Source: Procambarus clarkii (taxonomy: Eukaryota > Arthropoda > Malacostraca > Decapoda > Cambaridae). Taken from it: DNA of 64,000 nt. Location of the stretch: the NCBI RefSeq assembly GCF_040958095.1, contig NC_091158.1, forward strand, positions 41,186,647 to 41,250,646, read 5' to 3'. Positions 1 to 9,045 of this stretch are shown piece by piece. Below the pieces are notes generated by a model. The model was not told the origin of the DNA, searched no databases, and saw only the letters and a list, made by a program, of their open reading frames with translations. How positions within the stretch are numbered: the stretch's first letter is position 1; the number at the start of each line of letters is the position of its first letter. Position numbers and translations under genes: made by a program.

Positions 1-526
1 GATTACCAAACTACCACTTCCAGGCAGCACGCTTCTGATTGGTGAATCGGCGACTCCACTCGACTTCAGCGCCATCTGCATAGCCGATGACGAAGCGTGC
101 ATGAGCCATTGGATTTAGAATATTCTGTGCTCTCAAGGCTGATATATCTATCTAGCATACGCTCTGTGTAATAGTGGAGGTTTTCAGCCAGCCAATATTC
201 TCAGCACCTATTAATTCATTTTTTGTCTTGTTCATTGTAGAGTAACGTAACCATTGTTTTATTTTATATTATTTTTTGACTTTTGTAATTTTGTTTATTC
301 GCACTGTACATAGCCAAGGGCTTATCTTTGTTCATATTTGTTTCCAAGTCATTTAATGTTTCATTGTTCATACGATTTGTTTTGCATGTTTTTCCCTTTT
401 ACTTGACCACAGGAGGCAACAGCCACGCAGTCAACTTTTTTTTCTCTTTTTTTTTTTGTAAATGTGATTGGCATTGACACCAGCCGTTGGGAGGACTGCA
501 GTACACCTACATTTATTTCCATCACA
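1..526 (+). repeat. Gypsy-1 5' LTR (5' part lies outside the window)
   Basis: Positions 1-201 repeat at 12776-12976 in the same orientation. The LTR ends in CA at 525-526, a few bases before the primer-binding-like site. The end was placed by comparison with Gypsy-2, whose LTR also ends in CA about six bases before the same TGGGG motif. Positions 202-526 (R/U5-like) are missing from the truncated 3' LTR. Confidence 0.75.
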
Positions 527-531
527 TTTAA

Positions 532-548
532 TGGGGGCCTGTCCTAGG
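532..548 (+). promoter_or_regulatory. Primer-binding-site-like motif of Gypsy-1
   Basis: TGGGGGCCTGTCCTAGG starts with the TGG expected for pairing with a tRNA CCA end. It recurs, with one change near its start, just after the LTR of Gypsy-2 at about 43484. The conserved stretch continues as AGCCTCACTC in both. The priming tRNA was not identified. Confidence 0.5.
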
Positions 549-604
549 AGCCTCACTCAGGTACTGATACTAGAACATCAATTTGTGGTACGTGTACTTG
601 GCCT

Positions 605-1671
605 ATGGAAGATGCCATGGAAGACAAACAAAATGCTGATGTAATTTACACAGATTTCGCAAAAGCCTTTGATAAATGTGACCATGGTGTTATTGCACAT
701 AAAATGCGTTCAAAAGGAATTACCGGGAAAATAGGCAGATGGATCTACAATTTCCTGACTAACAGAACCCAATGTGTAATAGTCAACAAAATAAAATCCA
801 GCCCATCAACCGTGAAGAGCTCAGTCCCCCAGGGTACTGTGCCTGCTCCAGTACTTTTTCTCATCCTCATATCGGACATAGACCAGAACACAACCTATAG
901 CACTGTATCATCCTTTGCAGATGACACTAGGATTTTCATGAGAGTTTGCAACATAGAGGACACGGCAAACCTCCAATCAGATGTAGATCAGGTCTTTCTA
1001 TGGGCTACAGAAAATAATATGGTGTTTAACGAGGATAAGTTCCAGCTCATGCGCCATGGAAAAATTGAAAATATAAAAACAGAAACCACGTACAAAACTC
1101 AGGTAAATCATAACATAGAACGAAAAGGCAATGTAAAGGATCTGGGTGTACTCATGTCGGAAGACCTTACCTTTAAAGAACACAATAAAGTAGCCGTCAC
1201 AACTGCAAGAAAAATGACAGGTTGGATAACAAGAACTTTTCACACTAGAGATGCTATACCGATGATGACAGTTTTCAAAACGCTTGCGCTCTCTAGAGTG
1301 GAGTACTGCTGCACAATGACAACCCCTTTCAAAGCTGGAGAAATTGCTGACCTGGAGAGCGTGCAGAGATCCTTTACTGCTAGAATCCCCTCAGTAAAAC
1401 ATCTAAATTACTGGGACCGACTAAAGAGCCTAAATCTGTACTCCCTTGAGCGCAGGCGGGAGAGATACATAATAATTTACACGTGGAAAAATAATTGAGG
1501 GGCTGGTCCCAAACCTGCACACAGAAATAACATCACATGAGACCAGGAGGCATGGCAGGATGTGCAGAATACCCCCGTTGAAAAGCAGAGGTGCAACAGG
1601 TACTCTGAGAGAGAACTCTATCAACATCAGAGGCCCGAGACTGTTCAACACGCTTCCGCTACACATAAGGG
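605..1671 (+). pseudogene. CR1-like reverse transcriptase fragment (first part)
   Basis: An open frame at 605-1498 encodes the RT palm: FAKAFDKCDH (motif A region), VPQGTVPAPVLFLILISDI (motif B region) and FADDTRIF (catalytic box). It lacks the endonuclease and RT fingers because of 5' truncation. Around 1483-1495 a one-base change shifts the frame. The conserved C-terminal segment then continues through the frame open at 1560 to RLFNTLPLHIRG, where the I-like LINE interrupts it. The family uses target-primed reverse transcription; this copy cannot encode a complete enzyme. Confidence 0.8.
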
Positions 1672-1672
1672 G
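1660..1672. repeat. Left target-site duplication of the I-like LINE
   Basis: TACACATAAGGGG at 1660-1672 recurs at 7982-7994. The first T is ambiguous because the LINE tail also ends in T. Confidence 0.85.
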
Positions 1673-2159
1673 CCCCCTCCCCTTCCGGCCCGTTGGCGTC
1701 GTGAGGGGGCTTGGTGGACGGCTGCCGGAGTGTGATGCTCCGTTGGGCGGTCCTCTGTCCTTTTCTGGCCTTGCACTCCTGCTGCTGTCTTCTCCAATTG
1801 TGCCGGATCGCTTTTCCTTTTCCTTATGTTTCGTTTTTCTCCCCCCTCTTCTCCTATCTGCTTGTCGTTTCCTGCCGACCTTTTGCTTGTTTTGGATTCT
1901 TTCTTTGGACTACTTCTATTTTGACGCCCGGGTGCTTGAGGAGGCATACTCTTGCACCCGTAGAACTGTAGTACCCGACGTCTCGAGCGAGGGGAACCTT
2001 TTATTGTCAATCCCCCTTTCGTCGCTGAACCCGATCTCGACGGACTGACGGTTCTTAAGGTGGCGTTTGTGGGGCGTATACTCACGACGCACCCCTAGGG
2101 GGCCCCGGCATGATCAGCGATAGCTTCCTGTTGGGTGTCCTGCCTCTAATTGTGGCTCC
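1673..2159 (+). other. 5' region of the I-like LINE with a possible upstream ORF
   Basis: The segment is pyrimidine- and GC-rich and precedes ORF1. It would hold the internal promoter of such a LINE, but I cannot point to promoter elements. A short frame ending in GRILTTHP is open in the related copies at 58337-58573 and 62252-62488. In this copy the same frame is broken near 2015 by a one-base change. It could be an upstream ORF or an N-terminal extension of ORF1. Confidence 0.5.
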
Positions 2160-4146
2160 ATGGTGGGTATGGGGGCACATTCGTGGATGAATTTGTCACT
2201 TTTCGTCTCTATGTCGTTGAATGTTTCCGTTGTACCCTCTCAGGCTCGTGGGGTGGGCGACCAAGCCCCCGAGTCGGCCTGTATTGGAAGACCAGGCTCT
2301 GTAGCTCCCGCTGCGTTGGGCCCCGACCTTGCTCCTCCTTTGACCGCCCCGACTTCTTCCCCCAGCTCCCCTCCCTCCTCTGAGGTTGGGTCGAGCCTCC
2401 AGCCCCCGGTGGTGACCACTTCGTCCCCTGGTGTGGCTAAGTCTTTCGTTGTGACTACTGCGCCTTTTGACCCCTCTCTCTCTAGGGGTTCTCAACGCCG
2501 TTCGCGCCCCAACCGCACTCGCTCGATTCCTTCCCGTGCTGATGCGTATCAGGCCTTGTTTGGTCCTGCTTCATGGGCCAAATATTTTGATCTCCTCCCT
2601 CTTGATTCTGCGCCTCCTGACGATTTCTCCCTCCATCGGCATCTTGTAGATTCCGTGGATGCGTGTGTTACTTTCAACCCCACTCGTCTCGGTACACGTG
2701 TCGTTGCTGCTCCTTCTCAGGATGCGGCTTCCCGCTTGGCTGCCTTATCTTGCCTTGGCGAGGTCCCTGTTCGGGTCTCCAAGAACGTTCAGTTGAATTC
2801 CAGTGTTGGCACTATTCTCCTCCCACCCCATGTTGCAACCGGTGTTCGGAATCTGCAGGATTGCCACGATGATATTCGGCATATCCTTGATGCCCAAGGC
2901 CATTCTGTCCTCCAGGTTGACTCGTTTACTCGTCCCCCTCGTGGTCGTCGCCGTCAACCCCTTCGCGTTGTGAAGATCACCTTTGATGGTAGGACCCTTC
3001 CATCCTCTGTCATTCTTGCTGGTGCTAGGTGCTCTGTCCAGGAGTATATTCCTTCTCCTCGACTTTGTAATAAGTGCTGGAGGTTTGGGCATGGTGCCCT
3101 CCGCTGCTCTGGGGCTGTCTCTCTCTGTCCTTTGTGTGGGAGTGAAGGTCACTCTAAGTCGGAGTGCACTTCTTCCCAAGCTCGCTGCCTCAACTGCGGT
3201 GAGGCCCATCCTACGTTCTCCCGTGCCTGTGTCCATTACAAGCTTGAGGCGGCCGTCCTTAACCTGAAGCACCGGGAGCGTTTGTCTTTTCCTGAGGCGA
3301 GGCGCCAGGTTCGCCGGCTCCCGCCTTATACTAACATCTCTTATGCTCGCGTGTTGCGCTCTTCCTCTCCTCGTCCTTCCCCCCCTTCCTCAGACTCTCA
3401 ACCGTTTCCGGGCCTTGGACCCTGATACGCCCACTGCCCCCTCCTCTGTTCCTTTGAGTTCTTTCCCGAGGGGTCCCCCTCCTGGTCCTCTGTCTGGGGT
3501 TCCCCTTCTTTCGACCCGGTCTGTCATGTCTCCTGTGTCTTCTTCCTCGTCCCCCTCCGATCCTCCTTCCCATCCTCTTCCTCCATCTATCGGCTCTCCC
3601 CGCCGCCTGTCGGTGCAGGCGGATGTCCATCGCTCTCCTAACGGCCGTCGTGTGTGCTCTCGTTCGGCTTCTCCTGTTGAGACACTGGAATCCGTTGCCC
3701 GGTACGTAGTTGCTGGGACACCTGTCTCTTTAAGTCAGAAGCGTAAGCCTGGCTCCTCTCCTTCCTCTTCCCCGGCGGGTAAGAAGGCTTCGCTTTCTTC
3801 CTTAGCTCCTACTTCTGGCTCTGTTGCTCCTTCCCCTCCCGTTTCAGTGGTTGCGCCCCCTGTTCCTGCTATGGAGGTTTCTTTGGCCCCTGCTTCCCTT
3901 TCGGTTGCTGCTCTTGCTGGGGTGCGCTCCCCTCTTTCTACTCCCCCTCTTCCTACTCCCCCTCTTCCTACTGCTGTCCTTGACTGCTCCTCTCCGTTGT
4001 CTCCTCCTCTTCCTCCTCCTCCTCCGGACCCCGCCCGCCCACCTCTGATCTGTTCTCCCGTCTCCTTCCCTCCGTCTTTGCTCAGTTTACCCATGCCCCC
4101 TAACCCTGACTTTGCTGACCCTGATCCCGACCCTGATATTCTTTAA
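2160..4146 (+). pseudogene. I-like LINE ORF1 (gag-like, zinc knuckle, one frameshift)
   Basis: An ATG at 2160 opens a 421-residue frame. Its C-terminal third holds three cysteine-rich knuckles, beginning CNKCWRFGHGALRC, CPLCGSEGHSKSEC and CLNCGEAHPTFSRAC, as in ORF1 RNA-binding proteins of I-like LINEs. The frame ends at 3425, but a Pro/Ser-rich frame (3343-4146) overlaps it and carries on in the same style. I read this as one ORF1 with a frameshift near 3380-3425. The N-terminus matches the partial copies at 58635 and 62550. The protein would package element RNA. Confidence 0.75.
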
Positions 4147-7100
4147 CGTGCTCTGTTGCTCTTTCGCCTTTGTTTCTTCCTTGTTCTCTGTTTTTGTCCT
4201 TTCTCTTCCCGTCGTTGTCCATTCTTCAATGGAACGTTCGGGGTTATTATGCCAATTTCCTCGAACTCCAACTTCTGATTTCGCGGTTTTCGCCCCTTTG
4301 TGTCTGTCTCCAGGAGCCAATGCTTGGTGCTCGTCCTGGTCGTTTTCGTGGCTATTCCTTTCTCTCCCCCCCCCCCCCAGCCATTGCTGGGGCTTCTAAT
4401 TCTTCTGCTCTCTTGATTCGTGCAGATGTTCCCTTTGTTCCTTTACTTTTTCCTTCGCCTCTCCATTGTTCTGCTGCTCGTATCTTTGTGGGGAAATGGT
4501 ACACAGTTTGTTCCATTTATCTCCCCCCGAGTGTCCCGCTCTCTCTTCCTGATTTGAAACACCTCCTAGACTCCTTGCCGGAGCCTGTGCTCCTGCTGGG
4601 TGACTTCAATTGTCGTCATTCTCTTTGGGGTGACGTTCTGACGAATACCCGGGGTCGCCTCCTTGAGCCGTTTCTCCTATCTTCTTCCCTGTCTCTTCTG
4701 AATTCTGGTGAGCCCACTCATTTGGACTCTCGGACTCGCGCCCTTTCTTGTCTTGATCTTTCTCTCTGCTCTTCTTCTCTTTACTTGGATTTCACGTGGC
4801 AGGTCCTTGATGACCTCCATGGAAGTGATCATTTCCCCATCCTTGTTTCCTTTTTCTCTTTTCGCCCTTCCCTCTCTTTCCCTAGGTGGCAGTTTGCTAA
4901 GGCAGACTGGACCCTATTTACCCTCAGTGCTGCTCTCTCTGACCTCTCCCTTCTGCCTCTCTCTCGCGCTCTCCTCCTTTTTCATGACACTGTCTTCAAC
5001 GCTGCCCTCCGCTCTATTCCTCGCTCTTCCTCTCGGGGTCCACGGAAGTGCGTTCCCTGGTGGAATGCGGACTGTGCTCGGGCTGTCCGCTGTAAGCGTG
5101 CAGCCTGGAAGAGGCACCGCCGTAGGCAGACGACCGATTCTTTTCTTTTCTTTCGGAAAGCGAGTGCAGTGGCCCGTAGGGCCATCCGTACGGCTAAACG
5201 TGAATGTTGGGCATCTTATGTCTCAACAATTACGTCCGAAACCCCTCTGGCCCAGATCTGGAAGCGTATCCGCAAGATAGCGGGTAAGTTCGTTCCCGAT
5301 GTTTCACCGGTCCTTCACCTCCATGATACTCTTGTGGCGGACCCGTTGCAGGTCGCTTCCGAACTGGGTTCCCACTTTTCTTCTGTTAGCTCTGGTCTTC
5401 ATCTTCCCCAATCTTTCCTTCTTCGCAAACCTATCCTTGAGTCTCGTCCTTTAGATTTCTGCACTCATCTTCAGCTTCCCTATAATGATCCCTTCTCCCT
5501 CTCTGAACTTCGTTCTGCTCTGGCCCTCTGCGGTTCTACGGCGGCGGGCTCCGATGGTATTCATTATGAGATGCTTCGCCATCTCCCTCCGAGCACGTCT
5601 CAGTATTTACTGAGTCTGTATAATCGGATCTGGGAGTCGTCGTCAGTCCCTGAGGACTGGCTCGATGCCGTTGTCCTCCCTGTTCGCAAACCGGGGTCTC
5701 TGGGTACTTCCCCTAAGGACTTTCGCCCTATTGCTCTCACAAGTTGTGTCTGCAAGCTTTTTGAACGTATGGTTAACGTTCGTCTGATGTGGTTCCTGGA
5801 ACACCATCACCTCCTCTCCCCTTCTCAATTTGGTTTCCGCAAGTGCCGCAGCACGACAGATGTCCTGGTGAACTTGGAGGTCTATATTCGTACTGCTTTT
5901 GCTGCGAAGACCTCCGTTGTTGCCGTCCTTTTTGACCTGGAAAAGGCTTACGACACCACTTGGCGTTATCATATCCTATCTCAACTTCATTCTTTTGGCC
6001 TTCGTGGTCATCTCCCTCTCTTTCTCCGCAGCTTCCTCTCTCGTCGTTCCTTTCGGGTGCGCCTTGGTACCGCTCTCTCTCCCTCTTTTCAGCAATATGA
6101 AGGTGTGCCCCAGGGTAGTGTTCTGAGCACTACTCTTTTTCTGGTTGCCCTCAATGGTCTTCTTTCCTCTCTTCCTTCTGGTGTCTTCTCCGCTCTCTAT
6201 GTCGATGATCTTACCCTTTGTTGTCAGGGTGATGATTCGCCTCTCCTTCAACGCCGGCTTCAACTTGCAATTGATGCCGTGTCGTCTTGGGCCACTGATC
6301 ATGGCTTCAAGTTCTCTACTTCTAAGACTTGTGCCATGACATTTACGCGGAAACGGGTTGTTCTTCGTCCCTCTTTGTCACTTTATGGTCATCCCCTTGA
6401 ATACAAAGATTCCGCGAAGCTTTTGGGGTTATTCCTTGACACTCGTTTGTCTTGGTCTCCCCATATCTCTTACCTCCGTGTTGAGTGCTCTAAGGCCCTT
6501 ACCCTCCTTCGGGTCTTGTCCCATACTTCTTGGGGGGCAGATAGGCGCACTCTCCTTGCTTTACATTCTTCTCTCGTCCTGTCTAAGCTCGATTATGGTT
6601 GCCCTGCTTACTCGTCTGCTTCTCCTTCTACTCTTCGCCGTCTTGATGCTTTGCACCATACTGGGTTGCGCCTCAGTTCTGGTGCCTTTCGTTCGACTCC
6701 CGTCCTTAGCTTGTATGTTGACACTGGCTTCCTGTCTCTCCAGGACCGCCGTGATCGCTACTGTCTTCGCTATCTTGCGCGGTCCTTGCAACATCCTTCC
6801 TCTCGCCTCTGTCGTGCTTTAACTTTTACCCCTCCTGCGGTTCCTGTTCCTCTTCACCACCTCCCTCTTTCTGTCCGGTTATCTCGCCTGCAGGATTCTC
6901 TTTCCGTTCGTATTTCTGATGTTTCTCCTCGTGTTGTTCCTTCTTTGCCCCCGTGGAGGGTCCCTCTTCCGCGGTTTTGTACTTCCTTGACCCGTATCAC
7001 TAAAGCTTTTACCCCTCCTACGGTTCTCAAACGCCTTTTCCTCGAGCACTTTTCTTCTCACTCCCGCTCCGTTTCTGTCTTCACCGATGGGTCTAAGTCA

Positions 7101-7898
7101 GCGGACGGTGTTGGCTACTCTGTTGTTTTTCCTGATCGCACTTATATGTGTCGCTTGCCTCCGGAGACTAGCATCTTTACAGCGGAACTTTATGCTATTC
7201 TCTATGCTCTTCGTCTCCTACTTTCTCGTTGTCAGTCTTCCTTTGTAGTTGTTGTTGACTCTCGTAGTGCCCTCATGGCTCTCGGGTCCTTTAATCCAGT
7301 TCATCCAGTGGTTGTCGAGATCCAGCATTGGCTGTTTCTCGTTCATAGTAAATTTAAGTCGGTTGAGTTTTGTTGGGTTCCCAGCCATATTGGTGTGTCT
7401 TTAAATGAGCGTGCGGATGCTGCCGCCAAGGAAGCTGTCCGCTCTTGTCCCATCTCTCGTAAGGGCATTCCGTATTCCGACTTTTACCCGGTTATCCATT
7501 CCTCAGTCCTTACCCGTTGGCAGGCTTCTTGGTTGTCTGTTACTGGTAACAAGCTACGTACTCTTAAATGTTGTGTTTCCTCGTGGCAGTCCTCCTTCCA
7601 CCGTAACCGGCGGTGGGAAACAGCTCTGGCGAGGTTGCGTATTGGCCATACTCGCTTAACCCATGGTCACTTGATGGAGCGCCGCCCTGCTCCTTATTGT
7701 CCTAGTTGCATTGTCCCTCTTACGGTCGTGCATGTCCTTCTTGAATGTCCTGACTTCCAGGACGAGCGTATGTCTTGCTTTCCGACCGCCCCTCGCGGTC
7801 ACCTGTCCCTCGATAGAATTCTTGGTGACTCGGATACTTTTGATATCGTTCGCCTTATGCGTTTTTGTTCTCGTATTGGCATCCTTGGTGATATTTAG
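4137..7898 (+). CDS. I-like LINE ORF2: endonuclease, reverse transcriptase, RNase H
   Basis: One uninterrupted frame runs from the TGA at 4134 to the stop at 7896-7898. Counting residues from 4170, it has an N-terminal APE-type endonuclease (LQWNVRG; GDFN at 144; SDHFPI at 219) and RT with FDLEKAYDT, GVPQGSVLS and the catalytic YVDD at 677. RNase H follows with FTDGS at 971, FTAELYAI, VVDSRSALMAL and WVPSHIGVSLNERAD, then a C-terminal CPSC...HVLLECP zinc motif. The catalytic residues I can check are intact. No ATG precedes the endonuclease motif, and the frame opens ten bases before the ORF1 stop (4144-4146). Translation may therefore rely on reinitiation, a non-ATG start or frameshifting. 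Confidence 0.88.
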   Translation, partial: YSLTCSVALSPLFLPCSLFLSFLFPSLSILQWNVRGYYANFLELQLLISRFSPLCVCLQEPMLGARPGRFRGYSFLSPPPPAIAGASNSSALLIRADVPFVPLLFPSPLHCSAARIFVGKWYTVCSIYLPPSVPLSLPDLKHLLDSLPEPVLLLGDFNCRHSLWGDVLTNTRGRLLEPFLLSSSLSLLNSGEPTHLDSRTRALSCLDLSLCSSSLYLDFTWQVLDDLHGSDHFPILVSFFSFRPSLSFPRWQFAKADWTLFTLSAALSDLSLLPLSRALLLFHDTVFNAALRSIPRSSSRGPRKCVPWWNADCARAVRCKRAAWKRHRRRQTTDSFLFFRKASAVARRAIRTAKRECWASYVSTITSETPLAQIWKRIRKIAGKFVPDVSPVLHLHDTLVADPLQVASELGSHFSSVSSGLHLPQSFLLRKPILESRPLDFCTHLQLPYNDPFSLSELRSALALCGSTAAGSDGIHYEMLRHLPPSTSQYLLSLYNRIWESSSVPEDWLDAVVLPVRKPGSLGTSPKDFRPIALTSCVCKLFERMVNVRLMWFLEHHHLLSPSQFGFRKCRSTTDVLVNLEVYIRTAFAAKTSVVAVLFDLEKAYDTTWRYHILSQLHSFGLRGHLPLFLRSFLSRRSFRVRLGTALSPSFQQYEGVPQGSVLSTTLFLVALNGLLSSLPSGVFSALYVDDLTLCCQGDDSPLLQRRLQLAIDAVSSWATDHGFKFSTSKTCAMTFTRKRVVLRPSLSLYGHPLEYKDSAKLLGLFLDTRLSWSPHISYLRVECSKALTLLRVLSHTSWGADRRTLLALHSSLVLSKLDYGCPAYSSASPSTLRRLDALHHTGLRLSSGAFRSTPVLSLYVDTGFLSLQDRRDRYCLRYLARSLQHPSSRLCRALTFTPPAVPVPLHHLPLSVRLSRLQDSLSVRISDVSPRVVPSLPPWRVPLPRFCTSLTRITKAFTPPTVLKRLFLEHFSSHSRSVSVFTDGSKSADGVGYSVVFPDRTYMCRLPPETSIFTAELYAILYALRLLLSRCQSSFVVVVDSRSALMALGSFNPVHPVVVEIQHWLFLVHSKFKSVEFCWVPSHIGVSLNERADAAAKEAVRSCPISRKGIPYSDFYPVIHSSVLTRWQASWLSVTGNKLRTLKCCVSSWQSSFHRNRRWETALARLRIGHTRLTHGHLMERRPAPYCPSCIVPLTVVHVLLECPDFQDERMSCFPTAPRGHLSLDRILGDSDTFDIVRLMRFCSRIGILGDI

Positions 7899-7982
7899 CG
7901 CCCTCTGATTATTTTGCGTATTTGATGGTGCTACATAGCCTTCCCGGTTTGGTGCCTTCTTTTGATAATTACTTACTTACTT
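7899..7982 (+). other. 3' end and (TTAC)n tail of the I-like LINE
   Basis: This is an 84-base 3' region with the motif GTGCTACATAGCCTTCCC, ending in about three TTAC units against the right target-site duplication. The same motif marks tiny 3'-end copies at 37750 and 38421. It is the probable recognition end for reverse transcription. Confidence 0.75.
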
Positions 7983-7994
7983 ACACATAAGGGG
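7982..7994. repeat. Right target-site duplication of the I-like LINE
   Basis: This copy matches 1660-1672. The CR1-like coding frame resumes directly after it. Confidence 0.85.
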
Positions 7995-8210
7995 CATAAC
8001 TGGCCGACCCCTCACAGTGTTCAAGAGAGAACTGGATAAGCACCTCCAAAGGATACCTGATCAACCAGGCTGTGACTCATACGTCAGGCTGCGAGCAGCC
8101 GCGTCTAACAGCCTGGTTGTTCAGTCCAGCAACCAGGAGGCCTGGTCGACGACCGGGCCGCGGGGACACTAAGCCCCGGAAGCACCTCAAGGTAACCTCA
8201 AGGTAAGGTA
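7995..8210 (+). pseudogene. CR1-like LINE C-terminus and 3' end (second part)
   Basis: The frame left at 1671 resumes here with RPLTVFKRELDKHLQRIPD-type sequence typical of CR1-like C-termini, and ends with TAA at 8170-8172. The last roughly 70 bases (8141-8208: GGTCGACGACCGGGCCGCGG, then a purine-rich end and CTCAAGGTA repeats) match the tail of the SINE at 41150-41398. This 3' end is the likely recognition site of the LINE's own RT. Confidence 0.82.
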
Positions 8211-8215
8211 GGCCT

Positions 8216-9045
8216 TGATACAGTTTTCAATATTTTCATAACTTTTAATATTCATATGGTGCTGTGTATTTTGTGCATTCCGAGGGTAACATATTGTGGG
8301 TGTTGGATAACTGTGGATTACGTGGTGACTGGAGGCCTCAGTCACGCTCTTAATTGGTCGTTCCTCCCTCAGTGTTATTACTCGTGTATTCCACCTTTTT
8401 CGTCCCTAGAATATTTTTCAATTAAGGCAGATCATCATTTTGGTACCCTGGTACTTTGGTTTGTCTTCGGGCCACGTACCCTATCTTCTGCAATCCGACC
8501 GAAGGAGGATAAAGAGGGCCATAGTTCCTCTAGCACGGACTACGCTGTTGAGTTGGGACCTCAACAGCAGTTCTCGTCACCAGTTGACACTCGCACTCCT
8601 ACACATCGGTCAGAGATTATGATATTTACTCAGGGAATTGAATTGGCTTTCTTTTTCAGAGCACAAAGAACGCTAATTCTGTAAGTATCTTCTAGTTAAG
8701 TAGGAAACCCCTTGCTTCTGTCCTATAGAGACCCGGCAAGGTATCCCTACATTCTTCGACTACCCTTTCATTTTTGAAACAATTAAAAGTTTCATTTGTT
8801 TTTGAAACTATCAGTTTCATTTATTTAGTAGGATTTTCTTGCCCTTATTCTCGTATATAGAGTGCCGGGTACAAGATTTCCTGCGATTTTGATTGAATAA
8901 TTATTTAACATCTAATATTAACGTTAATTGTTTTTATATTAACGATTGAATTTCCACAGGATAGTCACCAGTTGCCACGTCATCCTGTTACTGACACTTA
9001 TAATATCACAGGTATATTCGCTGTACATTTATTTGCTATCTCAAA
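8216..9045 (+). other. Gypsy-1 untranslated leader
   Basis: There is no coding sequence in this stretch. It aligns piecewise with the Gypsy-2 leader (43500-44413), for example GGCAGATCA followed by TTTGGTACCC and later GTACAAGATT. It lies between the primer-binding-like site and the gag ATG. Confidence 0.7.

Larger units (their letters stand above)
1673..7982 (+). mobile_element. Full-length I-like LINE (RNase H-bearing non-LTR retrotransposon)
   Basis: This is a complete 6.3-kb insertion flanked by a 12-13 bp target-site duplication. It has a GC-rich 5' region, ORF1 with zinc knuckles, ORF2 with APE endonuclease, RT, RNase H and a C-terminal zinc motif, and a short 3' region ending in TTAC repeats. 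The RNase H domain places it in the I/R1/LOA group; the exact clade (I, Nimb or another) cannot be settled by eye. The host CR1-like coding frame is continuous once the insert and one duplication are ignored. Its 5' end recurs at about 58144 and 62059, and its 3' end at 37750 and 38421. Confidence 0.88.
605..8210 (+). mobile_element. CR1-like non-LTR retrotransposon, 5'-truncated, inserted in Gypsy-1
   Basis: Only the 3' part of the LINE is present, about 1.29 kb net. It comprises RT and the C-terminal region at 605-1671, continuing at 7995-8210 after the I-like LINE that split it. It begins abruptly inside RT, the usual 5' truncation, and ends in a short repeated motif ending CTCAAGGTA. GGCCT at 600-604 recurs at 8211-8215 and may be a short target-site duplication. 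The surrounding sequence is recognisable as Gypsy-1 leader because Gypsy-2 carries the uninterrupted version near 43550. Confidence 0.8.

Noticed and set aside
1645..2085. 146-residue minus-strand frame over the I-like LINE 5' region
   Set aside because: It is an antisense shadow of GC-rich sequence. It crosses the insertion boundary at 1672, so it cannot be a conserved gene.
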